Shown piece after piece: positions 1 through 6,545 of a stretch of DNA of 6,758 nucleotides. Positions within the stretch are counted from its first letter, which is position 1. Each line of letters begins with the position of its first letter. The notes below the pieces were generated by a model. The model was not told the origin of the DNA. It saw nothing but the letters and a program-made list of their open reading frames with translations, and ran no database searches. The stretch is from NCBI GenBank assembly GCA_938038825.1, contig CALHST010000120.1, positions 1-6,758 of the forward strand, given 5' to 3'. Both the position numbers and the translations under genes were made by a program. Source of the stretch: an uncultured Paracoccaceae bacterium. GTDB taxonomy: Bacteria > Pseudomonadota > Alphaproteobacteria > Rhodobacterales > Rhodobacteraceae.

Positions 1-822
1 AAACTGGAACATGTCGATTGTGGGTTTTGTTGCATGGATCGCAACCATCACAATGCGGCCTCGGGTCGCTGCTGCTGCGGTCATAAGATCAACACCCGGT
101 TGGCTGCCCGACACTTCAAAGACCACATCAGCGCCCTTGCCATCTGTGGCCGCGTGAACCGCTTCCGCCACGTCTCCGTCTTTGGGATTAAGGGTCGTGA
201 ATCCAGCTTTCTGCGCAAATGCCAAACGGTTTTCGTTGATCTCGGAAATGGTCACATTGGCGCCCGCTTCGCGTGCCGCCATGGCAACCAACATGCCGAT
301 TGGGCCACCGCCGATAACCAACACGTCTTCGCCCGGTTGTACCTTTCCGCGATCTACATCGTGGACGGCCACAGCAAGCGGTTCGATCAGTGCTGCATGG
401 CTTAGGTCAAGATCGTCGGGCAGGACATGCACTGTATGGGCGGGCACATTCCATGCTTGTTGAAAGGCCCCATCGCTGTCGATCCCGATGAATTTCAGCG
501 AGTGACAGATATGTTCATGCCCCGCATTGCACGCAGGGCAATCGCCGCAATGATCAAGCGGGCGCACCACGATATGCTGTCCGGGTTTCAAACCGGTCAC
601 CCCGTCGCCCACTTGCGAAATCACGCCAGACATCTCGTGCCCAATTGTGCGTTCAAATCCCACGCGCGCATCCATATGGCCTAGGTAAATGTGCAGATCT
701 GTCCCGCAAATCCCGCAATAGGCCACATCAACCTGAACTTCACCCGGACCGGGCGCTGGTATAGACACCTCTTCGATGGAAAAACGCTTGTCGCCACGGT
801 AAACAGCCGCACGTGTGTTCAT
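1..822 (-). CDS. Zinc-dependent medium-chain alcohol/polyol dehydrogenase (3'-truncated by window edge)
   Basis: Seen: 274 codons from an ATG at 822 run open to the left edge. The family is usually about 340 residues, so roughly the last 65 are outside. The N-terminal GroES-like domain holds C39 (in CGICGTDLH) and H62-E63 (GHE), which with E147 (EPLAVAVH) match the catalytic-zinc site of sorbitol/threonine dehydrogenases. C92, C95, C98 and C106 form the structural-zinc lobe. The Rossmann motif GGGPIG is at 171-176, and the acidic E194 after the second strand favours NAD over NADP. An AAGGA ribosome-binding site lies 8 nt upstream; the dehydratase gene ends only 15 nt before the start. Family knowledge: such cytosolic enzymes oxidise a secondary alcohol of a polyol, sugar or sugar acid to a ketone or lactone. 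Inference: it works with the dehydratase just upstream, as dehydrogenase RspB is paired with RspA of the same superfamily in E. coli. Substrate unknown. Confidence 0.93.
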   Translation of the reverse strand, partial: MNTRAAVYRGDKRFSIEEVSIPAPGPGEVQVDVAYCGICGTDLHIYLGHMDARVGFERTIGHEMSGVISQVGDGVTGLKPGQHIVVRPLDHCGDCPACNAGHEHICHSLKFIGIDSDGAFQQAWNVPAHTVHVLPDDLDLSHAALIEPLAVAVHDVDRGKVQPGEDVLVIGGGPIGMLVAMAAREAGANVTISEINENRLAFAQKAGFTTLNPKDGDVAEAVHAATDGKGADVVFEVSGSQPGVDLMTAAAATRGRIVMVAIHATKPTIDMFQF

Positions 823-830
823 GGTATGTG

Positions 831-835
831 TCCTT
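831..835 (-). promoter_or_regulatory. Ribosome-binding site of the zinc dehydrogenase
   Basis: The minus strand reads AAGGA, 8 nt before the ATG at 822. It sits within the 15-nt gap after the dehydratase stop codon, so the dehydrogenase can be translated independently while sharing the same transcript. It also supports choosing this ATG. Confidence 0.75.
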
Positions 836-837
836 GA

Positions 838-1923
838 TCAAGTTAACAGGTTGGCCGCGTCGAGCTTGGCCCAATCAAAGCTGACCCCGATCCCAACGTC
901 CGAAGGGGCCTGCGCCAAGTGGTTTTCCACCTGTAATGGTCTGTGTGTATAGTCGTCAATCGGGAAGGAGTGCACTTCGATCCAGCCCGCATTCTTGCAC
1001 CCGGACACAAGGCTGACATGCAGTTCCTGCATCCCGTGGCTGCAAACGGGCAATCCGTGCACATCTGACAGCTTTGCCACCTGCAGGAACCCTGTGATCC
1101 CACCGCAATTGGAACTGTCCGGTTGAATAAAGCTGAGTTTCGCACGATTGAAGGCTTCTTCAAACTCATGGATCGTGTGTAGGTTTTCCCCCATTGCCAA
1201 AGGCACACCGGTGGCATCCGCGATCTGACCATAGCCATCGTAATCATCGGGAATTGTGGGTTCTTCGAACCAAAGGATATCATATTGCGCAAATGCGCGC
1301 GCGGCAGTGATCGCCTCGTCTACACGCATCGAGTAATTTGCGTCCACCATGAAGGCGATATCCGGCCCGATCAGGTCACGCACGGCTGCGACACGTTTAA
1401 TATCATCGGGGCGGCCCACTTTGATCTTCACGCCGTTAAAGCCGCGTTCCAGATAGCTTTCGACAGATTTCAAAAGCTTGGGCAGCTCGAACCCCAGATC
1501 AATGCCCCCGCAATAGGCCTTGCAGGTCTGCGCCACGCCCCCGGCCATTTGCCAAAGCGCTTGGCCTGTGTGCTTGCCGCGTAAATCCCAAAGGGCAATA
1601 TCCACTGCAGAAATCGCGAAAGACGCTATTCCCCCACGGGCCACGTAATGCACATGCCACTGCATTGCATCAAAAAGGGCTTCGACGTCCTCGCCATTTT
1701 GCCCGATCAAAAATGGTGTCAGATCATGGTCCAGCATCGCCTTGATCGCATGCCCGCCTTTGCCCCCGGTATAGGTATAGCCCGTACCGGTACTGCCATC
1801 GTCAAGATGCACCGTTGCTGTGATCAACTCAAAGAAATGATGATCGCCGTGTTTGGCATCCACCAGAACCTCGGCCAAGGGGATATGAAACAGCCGCGTT
1901 TCGATCTTTGCGATTTTGCTCAT
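838..1923 (-). CDS. Mandelate racemase/enolase-superfamily acid-sugar dehydratase
   Basis: Seen: 361 residues, full length for the family. An N-terminal capping domain (about 1-125) carries a His-rich substrate loop near 22-32. The barrel domain carries K166-x-K168 (VKIKVG), metal ligands D194 (MVDAN), E220 (FEEP) and E246 (GEN), and the D269 / H296 pair (QPD, CSHG). These positions align almost residue for residue with the mandelate racemase catalytic set, so the enzyme should be active. Family knowledge: members with K-x-K plus an Asp-His dyad abstract the proton alpha to a carboxylate, using Mg2+. Most are aldonate or aldarate dehydratases (talarate/galactarate, fuconate, rhamnonate, lyxonate) giving 2-keto-3-deoxy acids; a few are racemases. 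Inference from context: a cytosolic dehydratase for an acid made from the imported sugar. Overall look is closest to the talarate/galactarate type, but the substrate is unassigned. Its ATG overlaps the preceding permease stop (ATGA) and no strong ribosome-binding site precedes it, so translation is probably coupled. Confidence 0.93.
   Translation of the reverse strand: MSKIAKIETRLFHIPLAEVLVDAKHGDHHFFELITATVHLDDGSTGTGYTYTGGKGGHAIKAMLDHDLTPFLIGQNGEDVEALFDAMQWHVHYVARGGIASFAISAVDIALWDLRGKHTGQALWQMAGGVAQTCKAYCGGIDLGFELPKLLKSVESYLERGFNGVKIKVGRPDDIKRVAAVRDLIGPDIAFMVDANYSMRVDEAITAARAFAQYDILWFEEPTIPDDYDGYGQIADATGVPLAMGENLHTIHEFEEAFNRAKLSFIQPDSSNCGGITGFLQVAKLSDVHGLPVCSHGMQELHVSLVSGCKNAGWIEVHSFPIDDYTHRPLQVENHLAQAPSDVGIGVSFDWAKLDAANLLT
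1920..1923 (-). other. ATGA stop/start overlap, permease to dehydratase
   Basis: The permease TGA and the dehydratase ATG share four bases. The bases just upstream (ending GTAAAGTGCAAAC) contain only a weak Shine-Dalgarno candidate, so reinitiation by ribosomes finishing the permease is the likely way the dehydratase is made. This fixes transporter and catabolic enzyme on one message. Confidence 0.8.
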
Positions 1924-2921
1924 GTTTGCACTTTACGGTCGGTTCGTCCCGACATAACGCGGGCTTGGAACAAGATCACCGCAAACAGGAAACCGCCGCG
2001 GATCACCATCTGCCAATAGGCGCTGAAGCTGATCGTACCGCGCCCGTTTTCGAAGTTCAGAATGTTGAAAACCAGCCCCAAAAGCAGCGCACCTGCAACT
2101 GTCGCTGTGACAGAGCCGAGGCCGCCTGTTAACAGCGTGCCGCCCACAACAACCGACGCGATTGCCGACAGCTCCCAACCGATGCCTTCCAACGGCTGCC
2201 CGGCGCCAAAACCAGAGGCAAGGATCACACCCGCCAGCCCCGCACATCCACCAGAGAGCAAATAGACAAAAGCCGTTGCACGATTAACCTTAAGGCCCAT
2301 CAAAACCGACGCATCCGCACCACCGCCAATGGCCAACACTGTGCGCCCCAATGTGGTTTTCTCAAGCACAAACCACAGCGCAACCACAACCACAGCCACC
2401 ACAACAATGGACCATGGCAGAATGTTCAGCGCCTTTTCCATGCCCATTTTGGTGAAATTCGATCCCCAATCGACAGAGATCGTCTGGGCATCGGAAATCA
2501 CCAATGCGCCCCCTTTGGCCCCCAGCATTGTGGCCAGCGTCGCAATGAAAGGGGGAATGCGCATCGCAATGATACTGAACGCATTGATGGCCCCGAAACC
2601 GATCCCTGCCAGGACCGCACCGGGCAGCGCGATCTGAATGCCATAGGGGGACAAATAGGCCGCGATCACGGATGTAAACGCTGCAACAGACCCGACAGAC
2701 AAGTCTATCCCGCCAGTCATAATGACAAAACACATCCCAACCGAGATTACGATGAACATGGAGTTGTAGTTCAGAAACGACGTGATGTTATAGGCGCCGC
2801 CGAAATTGTCATAGCGCAGCAAACCGAAAAGGATCAGCGCCGCCAGCGCAACCCAAACGGCCACCGATTGCGGATTGCGTGACAGGTATTTGCGCAGATC
2901 AAAAGCATCTGTATCCAGCAT
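1920..2921 (-). CDS. Sugar ABC transporter permease, YjfF-like
   Basis: Seen: 333 residues, strongly hydrophobic with about eight to ten membrane segments after a short charged N-terminus. The family hallmark TGGIDLSVGS lies at 69-78. A charged cytoplasmic loop, AIGGGADASVLMGLKV (197-212), is the expected contact with the ATPase. WELSAIASVVVGGTLLTGG (249-267) is the second conserved block. The late stretch NFENG...SAYWQMVIRG resembles the end of E. coli YjfF. The open frame extends to an ATG at 2963, but I chose 2921. It has a perfect AAGGAG 7 nt upstream, whereas the longer version would overlap the preceding gene by 38 nt and add a polar 14-residue extension. Family knowledge: in this importer type two unlike permeases form the inner-membrane channel. 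Inference: it partners the permease just upstream as a heterodimer. Assignment to the branched-chain/ribose permease family is secure; the YjfF orthology is by motif only. Confidence 0.92.
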   Translation of the reverse strand: MLDTDAFDLRKYLSRNPQSVAVWVALAALILFGLLRYDNFGGAYNITSFLNYNSMFIVISVGMCFVIMTGGIDLSVGSVAAFTSVIAAYLSPYGIQIALPGAVLAGIGFGAINAFSIIAMRIPPFIATLATMLGAKGGALVISDAQTISVDWGSNFTKMGMEKALNILPWSIVVVAVVVVALWFVLEKTTLGRTVLAIGGGADASVLMGLKVNRATAFVYLLSGGCAGLAGVILASGFGAGQPLEGIGWELSAIASVVVGGTLLTGGLGSVTATVAGALLLGLVFNILNFENGRGTISFSAYWQMVIRGGFLFAVILFQARVMSGRTDRKVQT

Positions 2922-2925
2922 AACC

Positions 2926-3921
2926 TTACTCCTTGCGCGCCTGCTGCACATAAACGGCAGCAAGTATGATGATGGCCTTGGCGATCAGGGCGACTTCGTC
3001 TTCGACACCGTTCGCAAGCAGCGTGTATTTCACCAGTTGGATGATAACGGCACCAATGATCGCCCCAAAGATCGGCGCGCGCCCGCCTTGCAAAAGCGCA
3101 CCGCCCACAACAGCCGCAGCGATGGCGTCCAGTTCCATCAGGTTCCCATTGCGCGCCGCGTCCGAAGCTGAATTGATCGCAACCACGATCAACCCAGCAA
3201 GGCCCGACAGGACCCCGCAGATCATATAGACGCCGATCTTAACCCGTTTGACTGGCCCACCAGACAGCTCTGCTGCGCGTTCGTTACCGCCAATCGCCAA
3301 GACGTAGCGCCCAAAGGTCGTCCGGGTCATGACCAAGAACAAAACACACGCGATGCCCAAGGCAAGCCAGCCCTGAAAGGGCAAGCCAAGCACTTTTCCG
3401 GTGCCAAGATAGCTGAAGGACGGGTTGGAAAAGGTCTGCAAATTGCCGTTGGTCAACACTTGTGCAATGCCACGTCCCGAAATGAATAGGATCAACGTTG
3501 CGATGATCGGTTGCACCTTAAGATTGGCCACAAGAATGCCGTTGAACAGCCCACAGGCCATTGCCGCGATCAATGGTACAAGGATCGCGGCTGTGATCCC
3601 AAGTGCGGGATAGGCCTGCCCAAACTCGGACAGAAATATCAACGGCGCCAATGCGCCAGACAGCGCCATGATCGCACCGACAGACAAATCAATCCCACCC
3701 GTCGCGATCACCAGCGTCATGCCCATGGCCACAATTGCGATGGTCGCCACTTGGCTGATGTTCACAAACAACGTCTGCATCTGCAGGAAGTTCGGTGTGA
3801 CAAGGATGTTGAAAATCAGAATCACCGCCAAAGCGACCAGACCCCCATTTGTGCGCAGAAACGGCCCCCACTCAAAGGATTTGGTCGGTGCAGCAGGCAA
3901 TTCTGTGTCACGCGTGCTCAT
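2926..3921 (-). CDS. Sugar ABC transporter permease, YtfT-like
   Basis: Seen: 331 residues. A polar N-terminus of about 25 residues is followed by about eight to ten hydrophobic segments. The signature TLVIATGGIDLSVGA is at 69-83. VQPIIATLILFISGRGIAQV (136-155) closely recalls the matching segment of E. coli YtfT. The ATPase-contact loop AIGGNERAAELSGG is at 209-222 and LDAIAAAVVGGALLQGG at 264-280. The protein ends in a short basic tail (QQARKE). Family knowledge: inner-membrane subunit of a carbohydrate importer of the ribose/galactofuranose class. Its ATG overlaps the ATPase stop (ATGA), and an AAGGG lies 8 nt upstream inside the ATPase gene, so coupled translation and a fixed ratio to the ATPase are likely. 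It is clearly a paralogue of the next permease rather than a recent copy: the shared GGIDLSVG core sits in otherwise divergent sequence. Confident at family level; orthology to YtfT is motif-based. Confidence 0.93.
   Translation of the reverse strand: MSTRDTELPAAPTKSFEWGPFLRTNGGLVALAVILIFNILVTPNFLQMQTLFVNISQVATIAIVAMGMTLVIATGGIDLSVGAIMALSGALAPLIFLSEFGQAYPALGITAAILVPLIAAMACGLFNGILVANLKVQPIIATLILFISGRGIAQVLTNGNLQTFSNPSFSYLGTGKVLGLPFQGWLALGIACVLFLVMTRTTFGRYVLAIGGNERAAELSGGPVKRVKIGVYMICGVLSGLAGLIVVAINSASDAARNGNLMELDAIAAAVVGGALLQGGRAPIFGAIIGAVIIQLVKYTLLANGVEDEVALIAKAIIILAAVYVQQARKE
2929..2934 (-). promoter_or_regulatory. Ribosome-binding site that decides the second permease start
   Basis: AAGGAG on the minus strand, 7 nt before the ATG at 2921. 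It is formed by the last two sense codons (Lys-Glu) of the upstream permease, whose TAA follows directly at 2928-2926, leaving 4 nt between stop and start. This argues for the 2921 start over the in-frame ATG at 2963. Confidence 0.85.
3918..3921 (-). other. ATGA stop/start overlap, ATPase to first permease
   Basis: The ATPase stop TGA and the permease ATG share four bases. Unlike the 1920-1923 junction, a reasonable Shine-Dalgarno (AAGGG, 3930-3934) sits 8 nt upstream, so both coupling and independent initiation are possible. Confidence 0.8.
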
Positions 3922-5444
3922 GCTGCCTGCCCTTCGGTTTGCGCCAGCGCCCGGACAAGCGTGTCCTCGGTGATGCCGGGATTTGTCAATTCGGTGATGA
4001 TGCGCCCTTCGTTCAAAACGATGATCTTGTCCGCCCCTTCCACGATTTCTTCGAATTCAGAACTGATCAGAAGAACCCCAACGCCTTTAGCCACTGAATC
4101 CCGGATAATCGCCTGAATTTCGCGCTTTGCGCCCACGTCAACACCACGCGTTGGCTCGTCAAGGATCAGAACATCGGGATCAATGGCCAACCACCGCGCC
4201 AACAACACTTTTTGCTGGTTGCCGCCGGAAAGCTCTCGGATGGGTTGCTCCATATTCGCGGTCTTGATGCCAAGCGCCTTGATGTAATGCGCCACCACTT
4301 CGCGTTCCCGCGCGCGGTCGATCTGACCATTCTTGGTCAACTTCGGCAGCAGGGCCAGTGTCAGGTTTTCGCGCACGGACATATCGGGAATGATCCCTTC
4401 GGCCTTGCGGTCTTCGGTCAGGTATCCAAAGCCCGCAGAAATTGCCGCTGCCGGGGTATCGGGTGCTGCCCCAAAGCCGTTCACGTCAATCTGACCTTGG
4501 ACCAGACGATCAACGCCAAAAATCGCGCGTGCAGCTTCGGTGCGGCCCGCGCCCAGAAGACCCCCCAATCCAATGATTTCGCCCCGGTGCAACACCATAT
4601 CAAACCCGGTAAGGCGTGGGCCCGTTGAAACGCCTTCGGCTTTCAGCAATACCGCGCCCTTGTCCACATCCGCAGAACTTGCCCCGAATTCCGTCATACC
4701 GGCCTGTTCGATGTCATCAGGATCCCGACCTAACATCCCTGCAATCAGGTCCAGCTTTGTCGTGCCTGCAATGTCGCGGCAATCCACTGTGCGCCCGTCG
4801 CGCATTGTCGTGACGCGGTCGCAGATTTCGAACAGCTCATCCAGAAAGTGAGACACATACAGTACCGACACGCCCGCATCGCGCAGGCTTTTCACAACGC
4901 CGAACAAGACCGAGACTTCGGATGCATCCAGTGACGAGGTCGGCTCGTCCATGATCACCAATCGCGCATCAAGCGACACGGCCCGCGCAATCGCCACAAG
5001 CTGTTGAATGGCCGTGGAAAAGCTCCCCAAAGGCGCGCGCACGTCGATGTCGATGCCAAATTGCGTCAGAATTTCACGGGTGCGCCTGTGTGCCTCTTTC
5101 CAGTTGATCAGAACACCGAAGCGCTTGGGTTCGTACCCCATCATCACGTTCTCGGTCACCGAACGCAGGGGCACCAAGTTCAGCTCTTGATAGATCGTTG
5201 CGATGCCTGCTTCTTGTGCCCCGCGCGGGCTGGAAATAACGCTGTCAGCACCGTTAAACTGCACAGTACCGCCATCCCGCCGATAAACCCCAGTAAGGAT
5301 CTTGATCAGCGTGGATTTACCGGCACCGTTTTGGCCGATCAGCGCATGCACTTCTCCCGGTGCAATGTCCAAAGACGCACCGGACAGCGCGCTGACACCT
5401 GCAAACGCCTTGTCGATGCCGCTCATATTCAAAAGCGTCGCCAT
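3918..5444 (-). CDS. Sugar ABC transporter ATP-binding protein with two fused nucleotide-binding domains, YtfR-like
   Basis: Seen: 508 residues, the usual length of RbsA/MglA/YtfR proteins. Domain 1: Walker A GQNGAGKST (37-45), Q-loop Q86, Walker B VIMDEP with D166-E167, switch H199. Its signature is the non-canonical FSTAIQQ (142-148) instead of LSGGQ, as I recall for YtfR (SVAIQQ). Domain 2: Walker A is degenerate, GLLGAGRT (295-302), with Arg for the usual Lys. Its signature is a good LSGGNQQ (405-411), Walker B LILDEP with D429-E430, and a Ser-Glu pair replaces the switch His (ISSEFEE, 460-466). Family knowledge: this asymmetry is normal in the group and implies one fully catalytic and one degenerate ATP site, since each site is built from Walker A of one domain and the signature of the other. 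Cytoplasmic, docking on the two permeases downstream. An AGGGGGG precedes the ATG. An intergenic hairpin just upstream probably lowers its output relative to the binding protein. Confidence 0.95.
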   Translation of the reverse strand: MATLLNMSGIDKAFAGVSALSGASLDIAPGEVHALIGQNGAGKSTLIKILTGVYRRDGGTVQFNGADSVISSPRGAQEAGIATIYQELNLVPLRSVTENVMMGYEPKRFGVLINWKEAHRRTREILTQFGIDIDVRAPLGSFSTAIQQLVAIARAVSLDARLVIMDEPTSSLDASEVSVLFGVVKSLRDAGVSVLYVSHFLDELFEICDRVTTMRDGRTVDCRDIAGTTKLDLIAGMLGRDPDDIEQAGMTEFGASSADVDKGAVLLKAEGVSTGPRLTGFDMVLHRGEIIGLGGLLGAGRTEAARAIFGVDRLVQGQIDVNGFGAAPDTPAAAISAGFGYLTEDRKAEGIIPDMSVRENLTLALLPKLTKNGQIDRAREREVVAHYIKALGIKTANMEQPIRELSGGNQQKVLLARWLAIDPDVLILDEPTRGVDVGAKREIQAIIRDSVAKGVGVLLISSEFEEIVEGADKIIVLNEGRIITELTNPGITEDTLVRALAQTEGQAA

Positions 5445-5449
5445 CTTAT

Positions 5450-5456
5450 CCCCCCT
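5450..5456 (-). promoter_or_regulatory. G-tract ribosome-binding site of the ATPase
   Basis: AGGGGGG on the minus strand, 5 nt before the ATG at 5444. It is a G-run rather than the AAGGAG or GGAGGA used by neighbouring genes, and the same heptamer occurs upstream in the 5' arm of the intergenic hairpin (5499-5505). Confidence 0.65.
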
Positions 5457-5477
5457 GAAAACGTTAAAATGCCAAAG

Positions 5478-5506
5478 GAGGCGCGGTCAACGACCGCACC
5501 CCCCTC
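5478..5506 (-). terminator. Intergenic RNA hairpin between binding protein and ATPase (attenuator or mRNA-stabilising element)
   Basis: On the minus-strand RNA a perfect 6-bp stem GCGGUC/GACCGC closes a 3-nt loop GUU (5483-5488 with 5492-5497). It extends across an asymmetric internal loop into a second 4-bp helix GAGG/CCUC (5503-5506 with 5478-5481). The next bases, CUUUGGCAUUUU, are only partly U-rich, so this looks like a leaky terminator or a 3'-end stabiliser rather than a full stop. Hairpins at this point are common in binding-protein-dependent operons, where the binding protein is needed in excess over the membrane complex. The structure is seen; its function is inferred. Confidence 0.6.
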
Positions 5507-5518
5507 AACTGGGAGACC

Positions 5519-6493
5519 TTAATAGGCTTCGTCGATGTGTTTCGCCGCATTATCCTGGGTAAAGATACGGTCTTGGACCTGCACCCAGTGTTCGATCTCT
5601 TCCCCGTTTGCGTAACGGTTCATGACCTCACAAGCGAGCGGACCAAAGAATGGTGAGCTTTCGACTGTGACACCCATTTTGCCGTCAATAATGGCCTGAA
5701 GCGCGTCGCGCGTCCCATCAATGGACACCACCAGAACGTCTTCACCCGGCTTACGCCCCGCAAGTTCCAGCGCCTGGATCGCACCAATCGCCATTTCGTC
5801 GTTATGGGCGTAAACCACATTCACGTCGGGATGCGCCTGAAGAAGCGTCTCCATCACTTGCCGGCCAAGATCACGGGCAAAGTCGCCGGACTGGGACGCA
5901 ACAATTTCAAAGCGGCTATCTGCCGCGATTGCGTCATCAAAGCCCTTTTTGCGGTCATTTGCCGGGGACGACCCAGTTGTGCCTTCAAGCTGAACGATAA
6001 CACCCTTGTCGCCTTTGAAATTCGCGATGGTCCAATCGGCCACGCGGCGGCCCTGGTCGATAAAGTCAGACCCAAGGAATGCCACAAAATCCACGCCAGG
6101 CTTTGCTGCTGCCGGGTCCACAGAACGGTCCACCAGGAACGTCGGAATACCAGCAGCACGCGCCTTTTTCACAGCCGGGATCAACGGTTTTTCTTCGCGA
6201 GGCGGCAGGAACAAAACGTCGATGCCTTGCGCAATCATGCTATCGACATCTGCAACCTGTTTGGCTGCAGAACCTGCCGCGTCCGTGGCGATCAGATCCC
6301 AATTGCACGCCTCGGCGGTGTCATGAAACGACTTGGTTTCCGCAATCCGCCAAGGGTTGTTCGATTCCATCTGCGAAAAACCAACTTTGTACCGGTCTTT
6401 CTTTTCAAGTGGCGGCAGTGATTGCCCCATGGCCAAAGATCCGGCACCAAGGCTTAGGGCCGTTGCGGCCAATAACAGAATTCTGCGGTTCAT
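5519..6493 (-). CDS. Periplasmic sugar-binding protein of an ABC importer, YtfQ-like
   Basis: Seen: 324 residues. A signal peptide begins MNRR, then a hydrophobic run to about residue 21, with likely cleavage after AMG (21-23). The mature protein has the type I periplasmic-binding (ribose-binding-like) fold. Blocks strongly recalling E. coli YtfQ are VGFSQMESNNPWR (37-49), FLVDRSVD (119-126), GTTGSSPANDRKKGF (171-185), SQSGDF (200-205), YAHNDEMAIGAIQA (228-241) and SIDGTRDA (257-264). By position, D122-R123, R181, N231 and D259 correspond to the sugar-contacting D/R, R, N and D of ribose-binding protein, so pentose- or hexose-type sugar binding is expected. Start: the frame reaches an ATG at 6520, but the ATG at 6493 has GGAGGA 6 nt upstream and gives a clean signal peptide. 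Family knowledge: YtfQ binds galactofuranose; relatives bind other furanose sugars. Role: captures substrate for the downstream ATPase and permeases. Family secure, ligand unknown. Confidence 0.95.
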   Translation of the reverse strand: MNRRILLLAATALSLGAGSLAMGQSLPPLEKKDRYKVGFSQMESNNPWRIAETKSFHDTAEACNWDLIATDAAGSAAKQVADVDSMIAQGIDVLFLPPREEKPLIPAVKKARAAGIPTFLVDRSVDPAAAKPGVDFVAFLGSDFIDQGRRVADWTIANFKGDKGVIVQLEGTTGSSPANDRKKGFDDAIAADSRFEIVASQSGDFARDLGRQVMETLLQAHPDVNVVYAHNDEMAIGAIQALELAGRKPGEDVLVVSIDGTRDALQAIIDGKMGVTVESSPFFGPLACEVMNRYANGEEIEHWVQVQDRIFTQDNAAKHIDEAY

Positions 6494-6499
6494 GTGTTT

Positions 6500-6505
6500 T
6501 CCTCC
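6500..6505 (-). promoter_or_regulatory. Ribosome-binding site that decides the binding-protein start
   Basis: GGAGGA on the minus strand, 6 nt before the ATG at 6493. It is among the strongest ribosome-binding sites in the window, fitting the high output needed of a periplasmic binding protein. It excludes the in-frame ATG at 6520, which would place this site inside the coding region. Confidence 0.85.
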
Positions 6506-6513
6506 ACGAATAT

Positions 6514-6534
6514 GCGCCAAAGTCCTCCCGGCGC
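6514..6534 (-). other. Possible small stem-loop between aldehyde dehydrogenase and binding protein
   Basis: GCGCC (6514-6518) and GGCGC (6530-6534) form a 5-bp GC-rich stem with an 11-nt loop in the 52-nt gap. On the RNA the loop reads GGGAGGACUUU. There is no U-tract after it, so it is not a terminator. It may be only chance in GC-rich DNA. I see no convincing promoter in this gap, which suggests readthrough from the aldehyde dehydrogenase gene. Confidence 0.3.
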
Positions 6535-6545
6535 GATTGTCGGGG

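Noticed and set aside
295..302. Arg in place of Lys in the second Walker A of the ATPase, considered as inactivation (numbers here are protein residues; DNA is within 3918-5444)
   Set aside because: This substitution and the missing second switch His are usual in the double-domain sugar ATPases and do not indicate a broken gene.
34..405. Plus-strand open frame of 123 codons opposite the zinc dehydrogenase
   Set aside because: The minus strand encodes intact zinc-site and Rossmann motifs over the same bases; this frame shows none.
2922..2963. Upstream ATG giving a 14-residue longer second permease
   Set aside because: It would overlap the first permease gene by 38 nt and adds a polar extension, while the ATG at 2921 has a perfect AAGGAG at ideal distance.
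3511..4116. Plus-strand open frame of 201 codons crossing the ATPase/permease junction
   Set aside because: It is antisense to two well-supported genes, rich in His, Arg and Cys with no domain resemblance, and explained by the codon pattern of the opposite strand.
5804..6421. Plus-strand open frame of 205 codons opposite the binding-protein gene
   Set aside because: It lies entirely antisense to a gene with a signal peptide and clear family motifs. Its composition is shadow-like and no recognisable motif is present.
6494..6520. Upstream ATG giving a 9-residue longer binding protein
   Set aside because: It would put the strong GGAGGA inside the coding region and place a polar stretch ahead of a textbook signal peptide.
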